Program-made: the position numbers and the translations under genes
Assembly: GCF_036967205.1 (NCBI RefSeq)
Contig: NZ_CP146022.1
Span: 4,898,001 to 4,962,000 of the forward strand
Source of the DNA: Streptomyces sp. Q6
GTDB lineage: Bacteria; Actinomycetota; Actinomycetes; Streptomycetales; Streptomycetaceae
DNA length: 64,000 nt
Reading direction: 5' to 3'
Notes under the pieces: model-generated
Databases searched by the model: none
The model's input: the letters and a program-made list of their open reading frames with translations, nothing else
What the model was told of the DNA's origin: nothing
Shown: positions 35,021 to 43,758 of the stretch, one piece after another
Layout: each line of letters starts with the position of its first letter
Numbering within the stretch: position 1 is the stretch's first letter

Positions 35021-35725
35021 ATGGGAGTGCGGCTCATGGTGGTCGACGACCACCGACTGCTCGCCGAGGCGCTGGCTTCGGCCCTGAAGCTGCGCGGGCA
35101 CCGGGTGCTCGCCGCCGCCGCGCCCGCCGCCGGCGCGGCCGAACTGGTCATCTCCCGTGCCCCGGAGGTGTGCCTCCTGGGCACGGCGACACCGGCGGAA
35201 CCGGGCACGTTCGACCCGGTGGTGCGGATCAAGCGGGAGCGTCCCCAGGTGGCCGTGGTGGTCCTCGGCCCGGTCCCGTCGCCGCGCGGCATCGCGGCGG
35301 CCTTCGCCGCGGGCGCCTCCGGTTACGTACGCCACGACGAGCGCATAGAGGGTGTCGAGCGGGCGCTGATGAAGGCGCGGGCGGGCGAGGCGGCGGTGGC
35401 CCCGGCCCTGCTCCAGGGCGCGTTCAGCGAGCTGCTCAACCCGGCGGCCCAACCCGACGACGAGGGCCAGCGGTTGCTCCAGATGCTGACCCCGCGCGAG
35501 GTCGAGGTCCTGGTCAGGGTCGCCGACGGCGAGGACACCCGGCTGATCGCGGCCGGCATGGGCATCGCCCCGTCCACGGCCCGTACGCACGTCCAGCGCG
35601 TCCTGATGAAGCTGGGCGTCGGCTCCCGGCTGGAGGCGGCGGCCCTGGCCGCGCGCACCGGACTTCTCGACCGCGCGGGCCCGGTGCAGCAGGCCGCGCC
35701 CTCCTCGACCGAACCGGAATCCTGA
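35021..35725 (+). CDS. LuxR-type regulator with degenerate receiver domain
   Basis: 234-aa NarL/LuxR-type protein. The receiver (about residues 1-120) keeps the acidic pair in LMVVDDHRLLAEAL. However, the phospho-acceptor position at the end of beta-3, usually LLDxxMP, reads CLLGTATPA, so the Asp is replaced by Gly and phosphorylation by a kinase is unlikely. The DNA-binding domain (about 150-215) has the usual LTPREVEVLVRVADGED and GIAPSTARTHVQRVLMKLGV. The ATG at 35021 was chosen; a GTG two codons later is possible. No kinase gene is adjacent, so it is an orphan, atypical regulator. Confidence 0.85.
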   Translation: MGVRLMVVDDHRLLAEALASALKLRGHRVLAAAAPAAGAAELVISRAPEVCLLGTATPAEPGTFDPVVRIKRERPQVAVVVLGPVPSPRGIAAAFAAGASGYVRHDERIEGVERALMKARAGEAAVAPALLQGAFSELLNPAAQPDDEGQRLLQMLTPREVEVLVRVADGEDTRLIAAGMGIAPSTARTHVQRVLMKLGVGSRLEAAALAARTGLLDRAGPVQQAAPSSTEPES

Positions 35726-35733
35726 GCTATAGT
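35705..35733 (+). promoter_or_regulatory. Candidate promoter of the tRNA-like transcript
   Basis: TCGACC (35705-35710), 17-nt spacer, TATAGT (35728-35733), overlapping the stop of the preceding regulator gene. Predicted transcription start is near 35740, about 35 nt before the tRNA-like sequence. The leader contains a small hairpin (CACCGC 35749-35754 with GCGGTG 35760-35765). Confidence 0.55.
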
Positions 35734-35774
35734 CGATCTTGCGCTCGTCACCGCAACTCGCGGTGCACGGCAGT

Positions 35775-35844
35775 GCGTTGGTGGTCCAAGGAAAGACGCC
35801 CCGCTTCCTGCGGGGAAATGCAGGTGCAAGGCCTGCCCGGCGCT
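35775..35844 (+). tRNA. Glycine-type tRNA, anticodon UCC, with non-canonical T-loop
   Basis: The sequence folds as a tRNA by hand. The acceptor stem GCGTTGG/CCGGCGC has 7 bp (two G-U). U8 is present. The D-arm GTC/GAC has a loop carrying A14, G18-G19 and A21. The anticodon stem is CCCCG/CGGGG with 7-nt loop CTTCCTG (U33, anticodon UCC). The variable loop is AAAT, and the T-stem GCAGG/CCTGC has a 7-nt loop. Discriminator U73 is followed by CC. All bacterial GlyRS identity elements I know (G1-C72, C2-G71, G3-C70, C35, C36, U73) are present, and A15-U48 can pair. Oddities: G at position 55 (TGC instead of TTC), U37, a mismatch in the D-stem, a short variable loop and CCG rather than CCA. It is followed by its own terminator. 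Confidence 0.72.
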
Positions 35845-35852
35845 CCGAGAGA

Positions 35853-35882
35853 AGTCCCGCTCCCCGTACGGGGAGCGGGACT
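35853..35882 (+). terminator. Intrinsic terminator of the tRNA-like transcript
   Basis: A perfect 30-bp palindrome: AGTCCCGCTCCCCGT followed by its exact reverse complement. It begins 8 bases after the tRNA-like sequence and is followed by TTCG. Confidence 0.85.
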
Positions 35883-35945
35883 TTCGCGTGTGCGGGGTCG
35901 GGCGGTGCCCGCTCGGCGCGTTTCCGCCCGCGATACGGTGCTGCG

Positions 35946-36644
35946 ATGTCTCGTACCGCCGAAACCGGATCAGTGTCGTCGCCCGTCACCGCGGACGACG
36001 TCGACCTCGCCGTGCGGCTCGCCGTGGAGGTCCTCCGGGGCGCTCCCGCGCAGGGGTGGGGCGCGCGGGCCGGTTCGCTGGAGTGGGACTGCTGGGAGAC
36101 CGCCGAGCACCTCGCCAACGACCTGTTCTACTACGCCGTCCAACTGGGGCCGCAGAGCCCGCCGCTGGACACCCACGTGCCGTTCGCGTTGCAGCGGAAG
36201 AGGCCGGACGCACCCATGGTCTTCGTCTTCGCGGAGCGTGCCGCGGGACCGGCCGGACTGGTGCAGGTCCTTGAGGCGTGCGGCGCGCTGCTGGTCTCCA
36301 TGGTGCGGACGACACCGCCCCACGTCCGCGCCCACCACGCCGCCGGAGTGGCGGACCCCGAAGGCTTCGCCGCGCTGGCGCTGCAAGAGACGCTGGTCCA
36401 CACGCACGATCTGGCGGAAGGTCTCGGGCTGGACTGGGACCCGCCCGCGGCGCTCTGCTCGCGGTTGCTCGGCCGGCTGTTCCCGCAGGCTCCGGGCGGC
36501 GCGGACCCCTGGCGCACCCTGCTGTGGGCCACCGGCCGCGCCGAACTGCCGGGGCGCCCCCGGCTGACCGCGTGGCGCTCGGACAGCACACCCCGGTCGG
36601 CCGCCGGGAAACCGGAAGGGCCGGAGCCCACCGCTCGGCGGTGA
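35946..36644 (+). CDS. DinB/MDMPI-like (mycothiol-dependent isomerase N-terminal) protein
   Basis: 232-aa protein of the DinB_2/maleylpyruvate-isomerase N-terminal type, a four-helix-bundle fold often linked to mycothiol-dependent enzymes in actinobacteria. Metal-site His positions of the fold are suggested by ETAEHLANDLFYY and LQETLVHTHDLAEGLGL. The end is low-complexity. The ATG is at 35946. The reaction is unknown. Confidence 0.7.
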   Translation: MSRTAETGSVSSPVTADDVDLAVRLAVEVLRGAPAQGWGARAGSLEWDCWETAEHLANDLFYYAVQLGPQSPPLDTHVPFALQRKRPDAPMVFVFAERAAGPAGLVQVLEACGALLVSMVRTTPPHVRAHHAAGVADPEGFAALALQETLVHTHDLAEGLGLDWDPPAALCSRLLGRLFPQAPGGADPWRTLLWATGRAELPGRPRLTAWRSDSTPRSAAGKPEGPEPTARR

Positions 36645-36666
36645 ACTCCGGCCCCGGGCATGCTGG

Positions 36667-36945
36667 TTACTCGGACTCGTCCGGCGTCGGCGGGGCCGTC
36701 GGGCGGAGCTTCAGCCAGATCAGGAAGAACAGACCCAGGGCGAGCATGCCGATGCCCGTCCACAGGTTGATGTTGATGTTCTCGGCCTTCTTCAGGTCCG
36801 CGTCGGACGCCATGAGGCCGGCGATCGTGACGATGACGCCGTAGAGGACGAACAGGCCGCCGATGATGCGGCGGATGTCGAAGAGGCTGGCCGCCGTCGC
36901 CGACGTGCGCTCCAACTCGGAGACTTCGTTCTGGAGTTCGGACAT
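36667..36945 (-). CDS. Small membrane protein linked to the symporter
   Basis: 92-aa protein with two membrane helices (about residues 27-47 and 60-80) and charged tails. It starts 18 bp after the symporter stop on the same strand, so it is very likely co-transcribed and may be an accessory subunit. Similar small proteins accompany this symporter type in actinobacteria. No enzymatic motif. Confidence 0.75.
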   Translation of the reverse strand: MSELQNEVSELERTSATAASLFDIRRIIGGLFVLYGVIVTIAGLMASDADLKKAENININLWTGIGMLALGLFFLIWLKLRPTAPPTPDESE

Positions 36946-36963
36946 GGTGGGTCGAGCCTCCGA

Positions 36964-38646
36964 TCAGAGGGAGTAGGGGAGGTAGCACAGGGCGGCGAGG
37001 ACGATCGCGCCCCAGCCGAGCAGCGCCGGCTTGCGGTACCAGGCGTCGTCGCCCTCGGCGGGCGGCTCCTCGATCCCCGGGGCCGTCGTGCCGTACACCA
37101 GACCCGCCAGCTCCGCCTCCGGCTTGGGAGCCGTGAAGAGCGTGACCACCACCATGACGACCGCGCCCGCGACGAAGCCGACGATCGCCGAGACGAAGTT
37201 GGCGCCCTGGTCGGTCGGGATGTCGATGACGCCCTGCTTGTAGATCCAGAAGTAGTTGACCATCGCGGCCGTGGTGCCCGCGAGCAGGCCCCAGACGCCG
37301 GACTTCATGGACGCGCGCTTCCAGAACATGCCGATGATGAAGACGACGAACATCGGGACGTTGAAGAACGAGAAGAGGGTCTGGAGGTACCCCATGATGT
37401 TCGAGAACGACGACGCGATGAACGCCGTACCGATGGACAGGACCACACCGATCGCGGTGATCGCCCGGCCGAACTTCAGGTAGTAGCCGTCGGGCTTGTC
37501 GGTCTTCACGTACTTGGCCCAGATGTCGTACGTGAAGACGGTGTTGAAGGACGAGACGTTCGCGGCCATGCCCGCCATGAAGGCGGCGAGGAGGCCGGTC
37601 ACCGCGATGCCGAGGACACCGTTCGGGAGCAGCTCCTGCATCAGGTACGGGATCGCGTCGTTGTACGTCAGGTCCGAGCCGGCCATGCCGATCTTCGGGA
37701 CCAGGACCGCGGCGACCATGCCCGGGATCATCACCAGGAAGACGATGAAGATCTTCGGGAAGGCGGCGATCAGCGGGGTGCGCTGGGCGGCGGAGAGGTT
37801 CTTGGCCGACAGGGCGCGCTGCACCTCGGCGAAGTTCGTCGTCCAGTAGCCGAAGGAGAGCACGAAGCCGAGGCCGAGGATGATCGTCAGCCAGTTCGCG
37901 CCGAGCGGGTTGGCCTCACCGATGCCGGTGCCGCCCCACGCGGAGAGGAAGTTGTGGCCGTGCGCGGACTCCAGCGAGTCCGTCATGCCGCCCCAGCCGC
38001 CGACGCGCTTGAGGCCGATGACGCAGATCGGTATGAGGGCCGCGAGGATCACGAAGAACTGGAGGACCTCGTTGTAGATCGCGGAGGAGAGGCCGCCGAT
38101 CGTGATGTACGCGAGGACGAAGAAGCCCGCGACCACGATGGCCACCCACTGCGGCCAGCCGAGCAGTGCCTCGACGACGATCGACAGGGCGTAGAGGTTC
38201 ACGCCCGCTATCAGGATCGCCGCGAAGGCGAACAGGATCGAGCTGAGCAGGTGCGCCGACCTGTCGAAGCGCTGGAGCAGGAACTCCGGCACCGAGCGGA
38301 CCTTGCTGCGGTAGTAGAACGGCATCATGACCAGGCCCAGGAAGACCATGGCCGGGATGGCGCCGATCCAGTACCAGTGCACGACCGCGACGCCGTACTG
38401 CGCTCCGGTCGCCGCCATGCCGAGGATCTCGGTCGCGCCCAGGTTCGCGGCGACGAACGCGAGGCCCGTGACCCACGCGGGCAGGGAGCGGCCGGAGAGG
38501 AAGAAGTCGAGGCTGGTCTTCACCGAGCGGCGGGCCGCGAAGCCGATGCCGAGGACGACGACGAAGTAGATCGCGAGGATCGCGTAGTCGAGGCCGTTGG
38601 TGGGCAGCCGTAGCCCTGCCGCCAGCGTGAATGTGGGGGACTGCAT
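36964..38646 (-). CDS. Sodium/solute symporter (SSS/SGLT family)
   Basis: 560-aa permease of the sodium:solute symporter family with about 13-14 membrane helices. Recognisable segments are FFLSGRSLPAWVTGLAFVAA, GATEILGMAATGAQYG, IGGLSSAIYNEVLQF and FGYWTTNFAEVQRALSAKN, the last typical of SGLT-like sugar or solute symporters. The ATG at 38646 was chosen over longer frames because the preceding region is the promoter. It is divergent from galTEK with 244 bp between, which suggests galactose as substrate. This is inference from position only. Confidence 0.85.
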   Translation of the reverse strand: MQSPTFTLAAGLRLPTNGLDYAILAIYFVVVLGIGFAARRSVKTSLDFFLSGRSLPAWVTGLAFVAANLGATEILGMAATGAQYGVAVVHWYWIGAIPAMVFLGLVMMPFYYRSKVRSVPEFLLQRFDRSAHLLSSILFAFAAILIAGVNLYALSIVVEALLGWPQWVAIVVAGFFVLAYITIGGLSSAIYNEVLQFFVILAALIPICVIGLKRVGGWGGMTDSLESAHGHNFLSAWGGTGIGEANPLGANWLTIILGLGFVLSFGYWTTNFAEVQRALSAKNLSAAQRTPLIAAFPKIFIVFLVMIPGMVAAVLVPKIGMAGSDLTYNDAIPYLMQELLPNGVLGIAVTGLLAAFMAGMAANVSSFNTVFTYDIWAKYVKTDKPDGYYLKFGRAITAIGVVLSIGTAFIASSFSNIMGYLQTLFSFFNVPMFVVFIIGMFWKRASMKSGVWGLLAGTTAAMVNYFWIYKQGVIDIPTDQGANFVSAIVGFVAGAVVMVVVTLFTAPKPEAELAGLVYGTTAPGIEEPPAEGDDAWYRKPALLGWGAIVLAALCYLPYSL

Positions 38647-38809
38647 GGGGGAACTCGCTTCGTTGCGCGAACAGTCGAACGGAAACAACCCGGAACCTAC
38701 GCCTCCGGCTCTAAGAAGTGAACAGTTCCCTTGGTGTTCTTTGTTTGATTGTGATCGAGACCTCGCGGAAAAGTGATCGCCGACCACGGAAAGTGCACAG
38801 CCGCATCCC

Positions 38810-38838
38810 TTGACTGGCCTGTTGGCTTATGCTTTGTT
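38810..38838 (+). promoter_or_regulatory. Candidate gal operon promoter region (galP1-like)
   Basis: TTGACT (38810-38815) with a 17-nt spacer to TTTGTT (38833-38838), about 55-80 bp before galT. The region is unusually T-rich (TTGTGTTCGGTTCTGTTTGG) for this genome. A galactose-inducible promoter upstream of galT is known in S. lividans and S. coelicolor; the exact boxes here are my guess. Confidence 0.45.
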
Positions 38839-38890
38839 GTGTTCGGTTCTGTTTGGTTGTTCAGTGTTGGTGCGATGAGGAGCCTCGGTC

Positions 38891-39964
38891 GTGAAGAAGA
38901 CGTCGACCCGCCTTGCTGATGGGCGCGAGCTCATCTACTACGACTCGCGCGACGACGTCGTCCGGGACGCGGTGGACCGCCGCCCGCTGGACCGCACGGT
39001 CACCACGTCCGAAGTGCGCCGCGACCCGCTGCTCGGCGACGCGGTCGCGATCGCCTCGCACCGCCAGGGCCGCACCTACCACCCGCCGGCCGACGAGTGC
39101 CCGCTCTGCCCGTCCGAGGGTGAGCGGTTGAGTGAGGTCCCCGACTCCTCGTACGACGTGGTCGTGTTCGAGAACCGCTTCCCCTCGCTCGCCGGCGACG
39201 CGGGCCGCTGCGAGGTCGTCTGTTTCACTTCTGACCACGACAAGTCCTTCGCCGACCTCACCGAGGAACAGGCCGGGCTGGTCCTCGAGGCGTGGACCGA
39301 CCGCACCGCCGAGCTCTCCCACCTCGACTCCGTCGAGCAGGTCTTCTGCTTCGAGAACCGCGGCGCCGAGATCGGCGTGACCCTCGGCCACCCGCACGGG
39401 CAGATCTACGGGTACCCCTTCACCACGCCCCGTACGGCCCTGATGCTGCGCTCGGTCGCCGAGTACAAGGAGCAGACCGGCGGGCGCAACCTCTTCGCCG
39501 ACGTGGTGGAGAAGGAGCTCGCCGAGACGGGGGCAGGCTCGCGGGTCGTCCTCGACGGCGAGCACTGGGTGGCCTTCGTGCCGTACGCGGCGCACTGGCC
39601 GTACGAGGTGCACCTGTATCCCAAGCGCCAGGTCCCGGACCTGCTCGGACTCGACGACGACGCGCGCACAGAGTTCCCCAAGATTTATCTGGAACTCTTG
39701 AGGCGCTTCGACCGGATCTTCGGCGCGGACCAGCCGGTGACGCCGTACATCGCGGCCTGGCACCAGGCCCCGTTCGGCACGCTGGACGAGTTCGAGGGCG
39801 TCAACCGCGACGACTTCGCGCTGCACCTCGAGCTTTTCACCATTCGCCGCACTTCCGGCAAGCTGAAGTTCCTCGCGGGTTCCGAGTCCGGCATGAGCGT
39901 GTTCATCAACGACGTGCCGCCGGAGACCGCGGCCGAGCGACTGCGAGAGGTAGCGAGCAAGTAA
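38891..39964 (+). CDS. galT: Galactose-1-phosphate uridylyltransferase
   Basis: 357-aa Leloir enzyme that exchanges UMP between UDP-glucose and galactose-1-phosphate. The catalytic HPHGQ is at His167-Pro-His169, and [10 protein letters not shown] provides the zinc Cys pair. Other blocks are [10 protein letters not shown] and AAWHQAPFG. The GTG at 38891 follows GAGGAG. The stop TAA shares its last base with the galE ATG. Confidence 0.95.
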   Translation: MKKTSTRLADGRELIYYDSRDDVVRDAVDRRPLDRTVTTSEVRRDPLLGDAVAIASHRQGRTYHPPADECPLCPSEGERLSEVPDSSYDVVVFENRFPSLAGDAGRCEVVCFTSDHDKSFADLTEEQAGLVLEAWTDRTAELSHLDSVEQVFCFENRGAEIGVTLGHPHGQIYGYPFTTPRTALMLRSVAEYKEQTGGRNLFADVVEKELAETGAGSRVVLDGEHWVAFVPYAAHWPYEVHLYPKRQVPDLLGLDDDARTEFPKIYLELLRRFDRIFGADQPVTPYIAAWHQAPFGTLDEFEGVNRDDFALHLELFTIRRTSGKLKFLAGSESGMSVFINDVPPETAAERLREVASK

Positions 39965-40941
39965 TGGGTCAGGTCGTTCCTGAGAAGTACATGGTCACGG
40001 GCGGTGCCGGATACGTCGGCAGCGTCGTCGCGCAGCACCTGCTGGAAGCGGGCCACGAGGTCACCGTCCTCGACAACCTCTCCACCGGCTTCCGTGAGGG
40101 CGTCCCCGCCGGGGCGGCCTTCATCGAGGGCGACATCCGCGACGCCGGCAAGTGGCTCGACGACTCGTACGACGCCGTGCTGCACTTCGCCGCCTTCTCG
40201 CAGGTCGGCGAGTCCGTCGTGAAGCCCGAGAAGTACTGGGACAACAACGTCGGCGGCACGATGGAGCTGCTCGCCGCGATGCGCGCGGCCGGGGTCCGCA
40301 AGCTCGTCTTCTCCTCGACCGCCGCCACCTACGGCGAGCCGGTGAACACCCCGATCACCGAGTCGGACCCGACCGCGCCGACCTCCCCGTACGGCGCCTC
40401 CAAGCTCGCCGTCGACCACATGATCACCGGTGAGGCGGCCGCGCACGGCCTGGCCGCGGTCTCGCTGCGGTACTTCAACGTGGCGGGCGCGTACGGCGAC
40501 TGCGGTGAGCGGCACGACCCCGAGTCGCACCTCATCCCGCTCGTCCTCCAGGTCGCCCAGGGCCGGCGCGACGCCATCTCCGTCTACGGCGACGACTACC
40601 CGACGCCCGACGGCACCTGCGTCCGCGACTACATCCACGTCGCCGACCTCGCCGAGGCCCACCTGCTCGCCGTCGCGGCCGCGCAGCCGGGCGAGCACCT
40701 CATCTGCAACCTCGGCAACGGCAACGGGTTCTCCGTCCGCGAGGTCATCGAGACCGTCCGCCAGGTCACCGGGCACCCGATCCCCGAGGTCGCGGCCCCG
40801 CGCCGCGGCGGCGACCCGGCGGTCCTCGTCGCCTCCGCCGCCACCGCGCGCGAGCGCCTCGGCTGGAACCCGTCCCGCGCGGACCTCGCGGGAATCGTCG
40901 CCGACGCCTGGCGGTTCGCCCAGGCGCGCCAGCAGTCGTAA
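39964..40941 (+). CDS. galE: UDP-glucose 4-epimerase
   Basis: 325-aa extended-SDR epimerase. It has the NAD motif TGGAGYVGS near the N-terminus, [11 protein letters not shown], catalytic Ser in [10 protein letters not shown] and the YGASK motif. NNVGGT and the C-terminal [12 protein letters not shown] are the GalE family blocks. The ATG at 39964 overlaps the galT stop (TAATG), so translation is coupled. Confidence 0.95.
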   Translation: MGQVVPEKYMVTGGAGYVGSVVAQHLLEAGHEVTVLDNLSTGFREGVPAGAAFIEGDIRDAGKWLDDSYDAVLHFAAFSQVGESVVKPEKYWDNNVGGTMELLAAMRAAGVRKLVFSSTAATYGEPVNTPITESDPTAPTSPYGASKLAVDHMITGEAAAHGLAAVSLRYFNVAGAYGDCGERHDPESHLIPLVLQVAQGRRDAISVYGDDYPTPDGTCVRDYIHVADLAEAHLLAVAAAQPGEHLICNLGNGNGFSVREVIETVRQVTGHPIPEVAAPRRGGDPAVLVASAATARERLGWNPSRADLAGIVADAWRFAQARQQS

Positions 40942-40962
40942 GCAGGGGTAGGGAGCCAACTC

Positions 40963-42126
40963 ATGTCTGTCGCCGCGCAGTTCCGTGATCTGTACGGGTA
41001 CGAGCCCGCGGGTGTCTGGGCGGCCCCCGGCCGCGTCAACCTCATCGGCGAGTACACCGACTTCAACGAGGGCTTCGTCATGCCGCTCGCGCTGCCGCAC
41101 ACCGCGGTCGCGGCGGTCGCGCGGCGGACGGACGGCGTGCTGCGCCTGCACTCCGCCGACATCGACGCCCCCGTCGCCGAACTGCGCGTCGACGAGCTGA
41201 CCCCGCTCAGCAAGTACGGCCAGGGCGGCTGGGCCGCGTACCCGGCGGGTGTCGTCTGGGCGCTGCGGGACGCCGGGCACGTGATCACCGGCGCGGACAT
41301 CCACCTCGCCTCCACGGTGCCGACCGGCGCGGGCCTGTCCTCATCGGCGGCCCTGGAGGTCGTGACCGCGTACGCCCTCAACGAACTGTACGAACTCGGC
41401 CTGACCGCACCGGAGCTGGCGGTCCTCGCGCAGCGCGCCGAGAACGTCTTCGTCGGCGTCCCGTGCGGTGTGATGGACCAGATGGCCTCCGCCTGCGCCA
41501 CCGAGGGCCACGCCCTGTACCTGGACTGCCGCGACCTGTCGACCCGCCAGGTCCCGTTCGACCTGGCCTCGCAGGGCCTCCGACTCCTCGTCGTCGACAC
41601 CCGCGTCAAGCACGAGCTCGGCGACGGCGCGTACGCGGAGCGCCGCGCGGGCTGCGAGGAGGGCGCGCGCGTCCTCGGCGTCTCGCATCTGCGGGACGTC
41701 CCGTTCGCCGAACTCGCCGACTCGCTGGCGACGTTGGAGCAGGCCGGGGTGGACGAGAAGGTCGTCCGCTACGTCCGCCACATCGTCTCCGACGACCATC
41801 GCGTCGAGCGCGTCATCGAACTGCTCGACTCCGGCGACGTCCGCGCCATCGGCCCGGTCCTGAACGACGGCCACGTCTCGCTCCGCGACGACCTGCGGAT
41901 CTCCTGCCCCGAGCTGGACCTCGTCGTCGCCACGGCCGGAGCCTCCGGCGCGATCGGGGCCCGTATGACGGGCGGCGGTTTCGGCGGGTCCGCGATCGTC
42001 CTGGTCGAGACCGGCGACGCCGAGGCCGTCACGAAGGCCGTGCTCGACGCCTTCGACGAGGCCGGATTCACGGCGCCGCGCGTGTTCCCGGCGGTGCCTT
42101 CGCGAGGCGCCCGCAGGGAGAGCTGA
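40963..42126 (+). CDS. galK: Galactokinase
   Basis: 387-aa GHMP kinase that phosphorylates galactose. Signature APGRVNLIGEYTDFNEG lies near the N-terminus, the ATP loop is VPTGAGLSSSAALEV, and the third motif is GARMTGGGFGGSAI. The ATG at 40963 is 21 bp after galE with GTAGGGAG upstream. It completes the galTEK operon. Confidence 0.95.
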   Translation: MSVAAQFRDLYGYEPAGVWAAPGRVNLIGEYTDFNEGFVMPLALPHTAVAAVARRTDGVLRLHSADIDAPVAELRVDELTPLSKYGQGGWAAYPAGVVWALRDAGHVITGADIHLASTVPTGAGLSSSAALEVVTAYALNELYELGLTAPELAVLAQRAENVFVGVPCGVMDQMASACATEGHALYLDCRDLSTRQVPFDLASQGLRLLVVDTRVKHELGDGAYAERRAGCEEGARVLGVSHLRDVPFAELADSLATLEQAGVDEKVVRYVRHIVSDDHRVERVIELLDSGDVRAIGPVLNDGHVSLRDDLRISCPELDLVVATAGASGAIGARMTGGGFGGSAIVLVETGDAEAVTKAVLDAFDEAGFTAPRVFPAVPSRGARRES

Positions 42127-42157
42127 GCCGCGCGGCTCAGCCCGGTGGTGCCGTCGG

Positions 42158-42628
42158 TCACTCGCCCGCGGGTCGGCCCCCGAGATCGCGCAAGCGCTTC
42201 GTGAGCGTGAACTCCTTGACCCCGGGCGGATAGTCCGGCACCACCGCCACCACGTCGTACCCGTGCTGCCGGTAGAAGCCGGGCGCCTGGAAGTCCCAGG
42301 TCTCCACACGGGAGTTGACGCAGCCGTGCTCCTCGTACGCGATCCGTTCCGCCTGGGCGAGGAGCCGGGAGCCGAGGCCCGCGCCGCGGTGCCGGTCGTC
42401 GACCCAGAGCTGGTTCACATGCAGCCAGGTCGCCCAGGTGTGCGCGTCGAGCCCCCCGGCCAGCGCGCCGTCGTCCGTCAACGCCCAGACCTGGAGCGGG
42501 GTTTCGCGCTCGGCAGGCGTGCCGCGCAGGGCACGCAGCGCGGGCGAGGCCGCCGTATTGGTCTCCTGGAGCAGCGACCGCAGCAGAAGCCGGCGCTCTT
42601 TGTCGACTTCTGTCTCAATGCGAAACAT
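42158..42628 (-). CDS. GNAT family N-acetyltransferase
   Basis: 156-aa acetyltransferase. The acetyl-CoA motif is WVDDRHRGAGLGSRLL (R-x-x-G-x-G). It is followed by AERIAYEEHGCVNSRVETWDFQ and the C-terminal GFYRQHGYDVV. The ATG at 42628 has GGTGAGG at good spacing. It is convergent with galK. The substrate is unknown. Confidence 0.87.
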   Translation of the reverse strand: MFRIETEVDKERRLLLRSLLQETNTAASPALRALRGTPAERETPLQVWALTDDGALAGGLDAHTWATWLHVNQLWVDDRHRGAGLGSRLLAQAERIAYEEHGCVNSRVETWDFQAPGFYRQHGYDVVAVVPDYPPGVKEFTLTKRLRDLGGRPAGE

Positions 42629-42727
42629 GCGCCTCACCATAAACGCGCTGGACAGTCGCCGGTCGGTCAACGGCAACCAGTTCTGTGAATTGCCTTCCCC
42701 TCTCGGCCGTCGGCCCTACTCTGAGGA

Positions 42728-42751
42728 CAGCACCGGTGGGGGCCGGTGCTG
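42728..42751. repeat. Hairpin in the leader of the LuxR-type regulator
   Basis: CAGCACCGG and CCGGTGCTG, perfect 9-bp arms with loop TGGGGG, about 140 bp before the GTG at 42891. It could be a structured leader, an attenuator or the terminator of an upstream transcript. Confidence 0.5.
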
Positions 42752-42890
42752 ATCAGGGGGCGAGACAGCCGGGTACGACGCCCGGAGTGGGGGTGGCAGT
42801 TCGGTACGGCGGCGGCCGTGCGGCTGCGGTGACCTGCTCTCCGGGCGCCGTACCTGCGTTGGTCCGTCCCCCGACCAGTGGGGGTTATCA

Positions 42891-43640
42891 GTGGTTCGCA
42901 TACGCGTACTTGTCGTCGACGACCATCGCATCTTCGCCGAGTCTCTCGCCGCGGCGCTCGCCGCCGAGCCCGACGTCGATGTCTCGGCGGCCGGCAGCGG
43001 CCCCGCCGCCCTGCGCTGCCTCGACCGGGCGGCCGCCGAGGGGCGCAGATTCGATGTGCTGCTCGTCGACGCGGACCTCGGCGCCGCGTCCTTGCAGGGC
43101 ATGCGCCCGCCCACCGTCGTGCCCGACAGCGCCTCGCAGGACGGCCTGGTGGACGGCATCTCCCTGGTCGCGGGCGTCCGTTCGGGCCAGCCCGCCGTCC
43201 GTACGGTGGTGCTCGCCGAGCGGGACGATCCGCGCCGGGCGGCCCTCGCGCTCCAGGCGGGCGCGTCGGGCTGGGTCGCCAAGGACTGTTCCCTGTCGCG
43301 CCTGCTGACCGTCATACGGGGGGTGCTGCGGGACGAGACGCATCTGCCGCCCGCGCTGCTGACCGGGGTGCTGCGGGAGTTGACCGCCGCCCGCAAGCAC
43401 CGCACGGAGTCGGAGCGGCTCGTCGAGTCCCTCACGCCGCGGGAGCGCGAGGTGCTGCGCTGCATGGTCGCGGGGCTCGGTCGCAAGGCGGTGGCGGAGC
43501 GGCTGTTCCTGTCGCCGCACACGGTCCGCACCCATATGCAGAACGTGCTGGGGAAGCTGGGCGTGCACTCGACGCTGGCCGCGGTGGCGCTGGCGCGGCG
43601 GGCGGGTGTGGGGCCGGTCGATCTGGAGGCGGCGAGCTGA
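42891..43640 (+). CDS. NarL/LuxR-type response regulator (orphan)
   Basis: 249-aa response regulator. The receiver has VLVVDDHRIFAESL with the acidic pair, and the phospho-acceptor Asp in FDVLLVDADLG is retained. A Ser/Pro-containing insertion (about residues 65-90) lengthens the receiver after beta-3, and the Lys is in GWVAKDCS. The LuxR helix-turn-helix is LTPREREVLRCMVAGLGRKA with SPHTVRTHMQNVLGKLGV. The GTG at 42891 has GTGGGGG upstream. No kinase gene is adjacent. It resembles the degenerate regulator at 35021 in layout. Confidence 0.88.
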   Translation: MVRIRVLVVDDHRIFAESLAAALAAEPDVDVSAAGSGPAALRCLDRAAAEGRRFDVLLVDADLGAASLQGMRPPTVVPDSASQDGLVDGISLVAGVRSGQPAVRTVVLAERDDPRRAALALQAGASGWVAKDCSLSRLLTVIRGVLRDETHLPPALLTGVLRELTAARKHRTESERLVESLTPREREVLRCMVAGLGRKAVAERLFLSPHTVRTHMQNVLGKLGVHSTLAAVALARRAGVGPVDLEAAS

Positions 43641-43758
43641 GCCTTCTGCGGGGCGCGGGGCACAGTGGCGCGCGGCGCCTGCTTCCGCGGGGCGCGGGCC
43701 ACCGCGCGACCAGCCGTGAGCCAGCCGCACCCGGCGCCCCGCATCCACCTCTGCGGCG

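Noticed and set aside
35740-35882. RNase P RNA or a riboswitch (because of an AGGAAAGAC-like stretch)
   Set aside because: The stretch is the D-arm of a complete tRNA-like fold, and the transcript is far too short for RNase P RNA. No riboswitch consensus fits.
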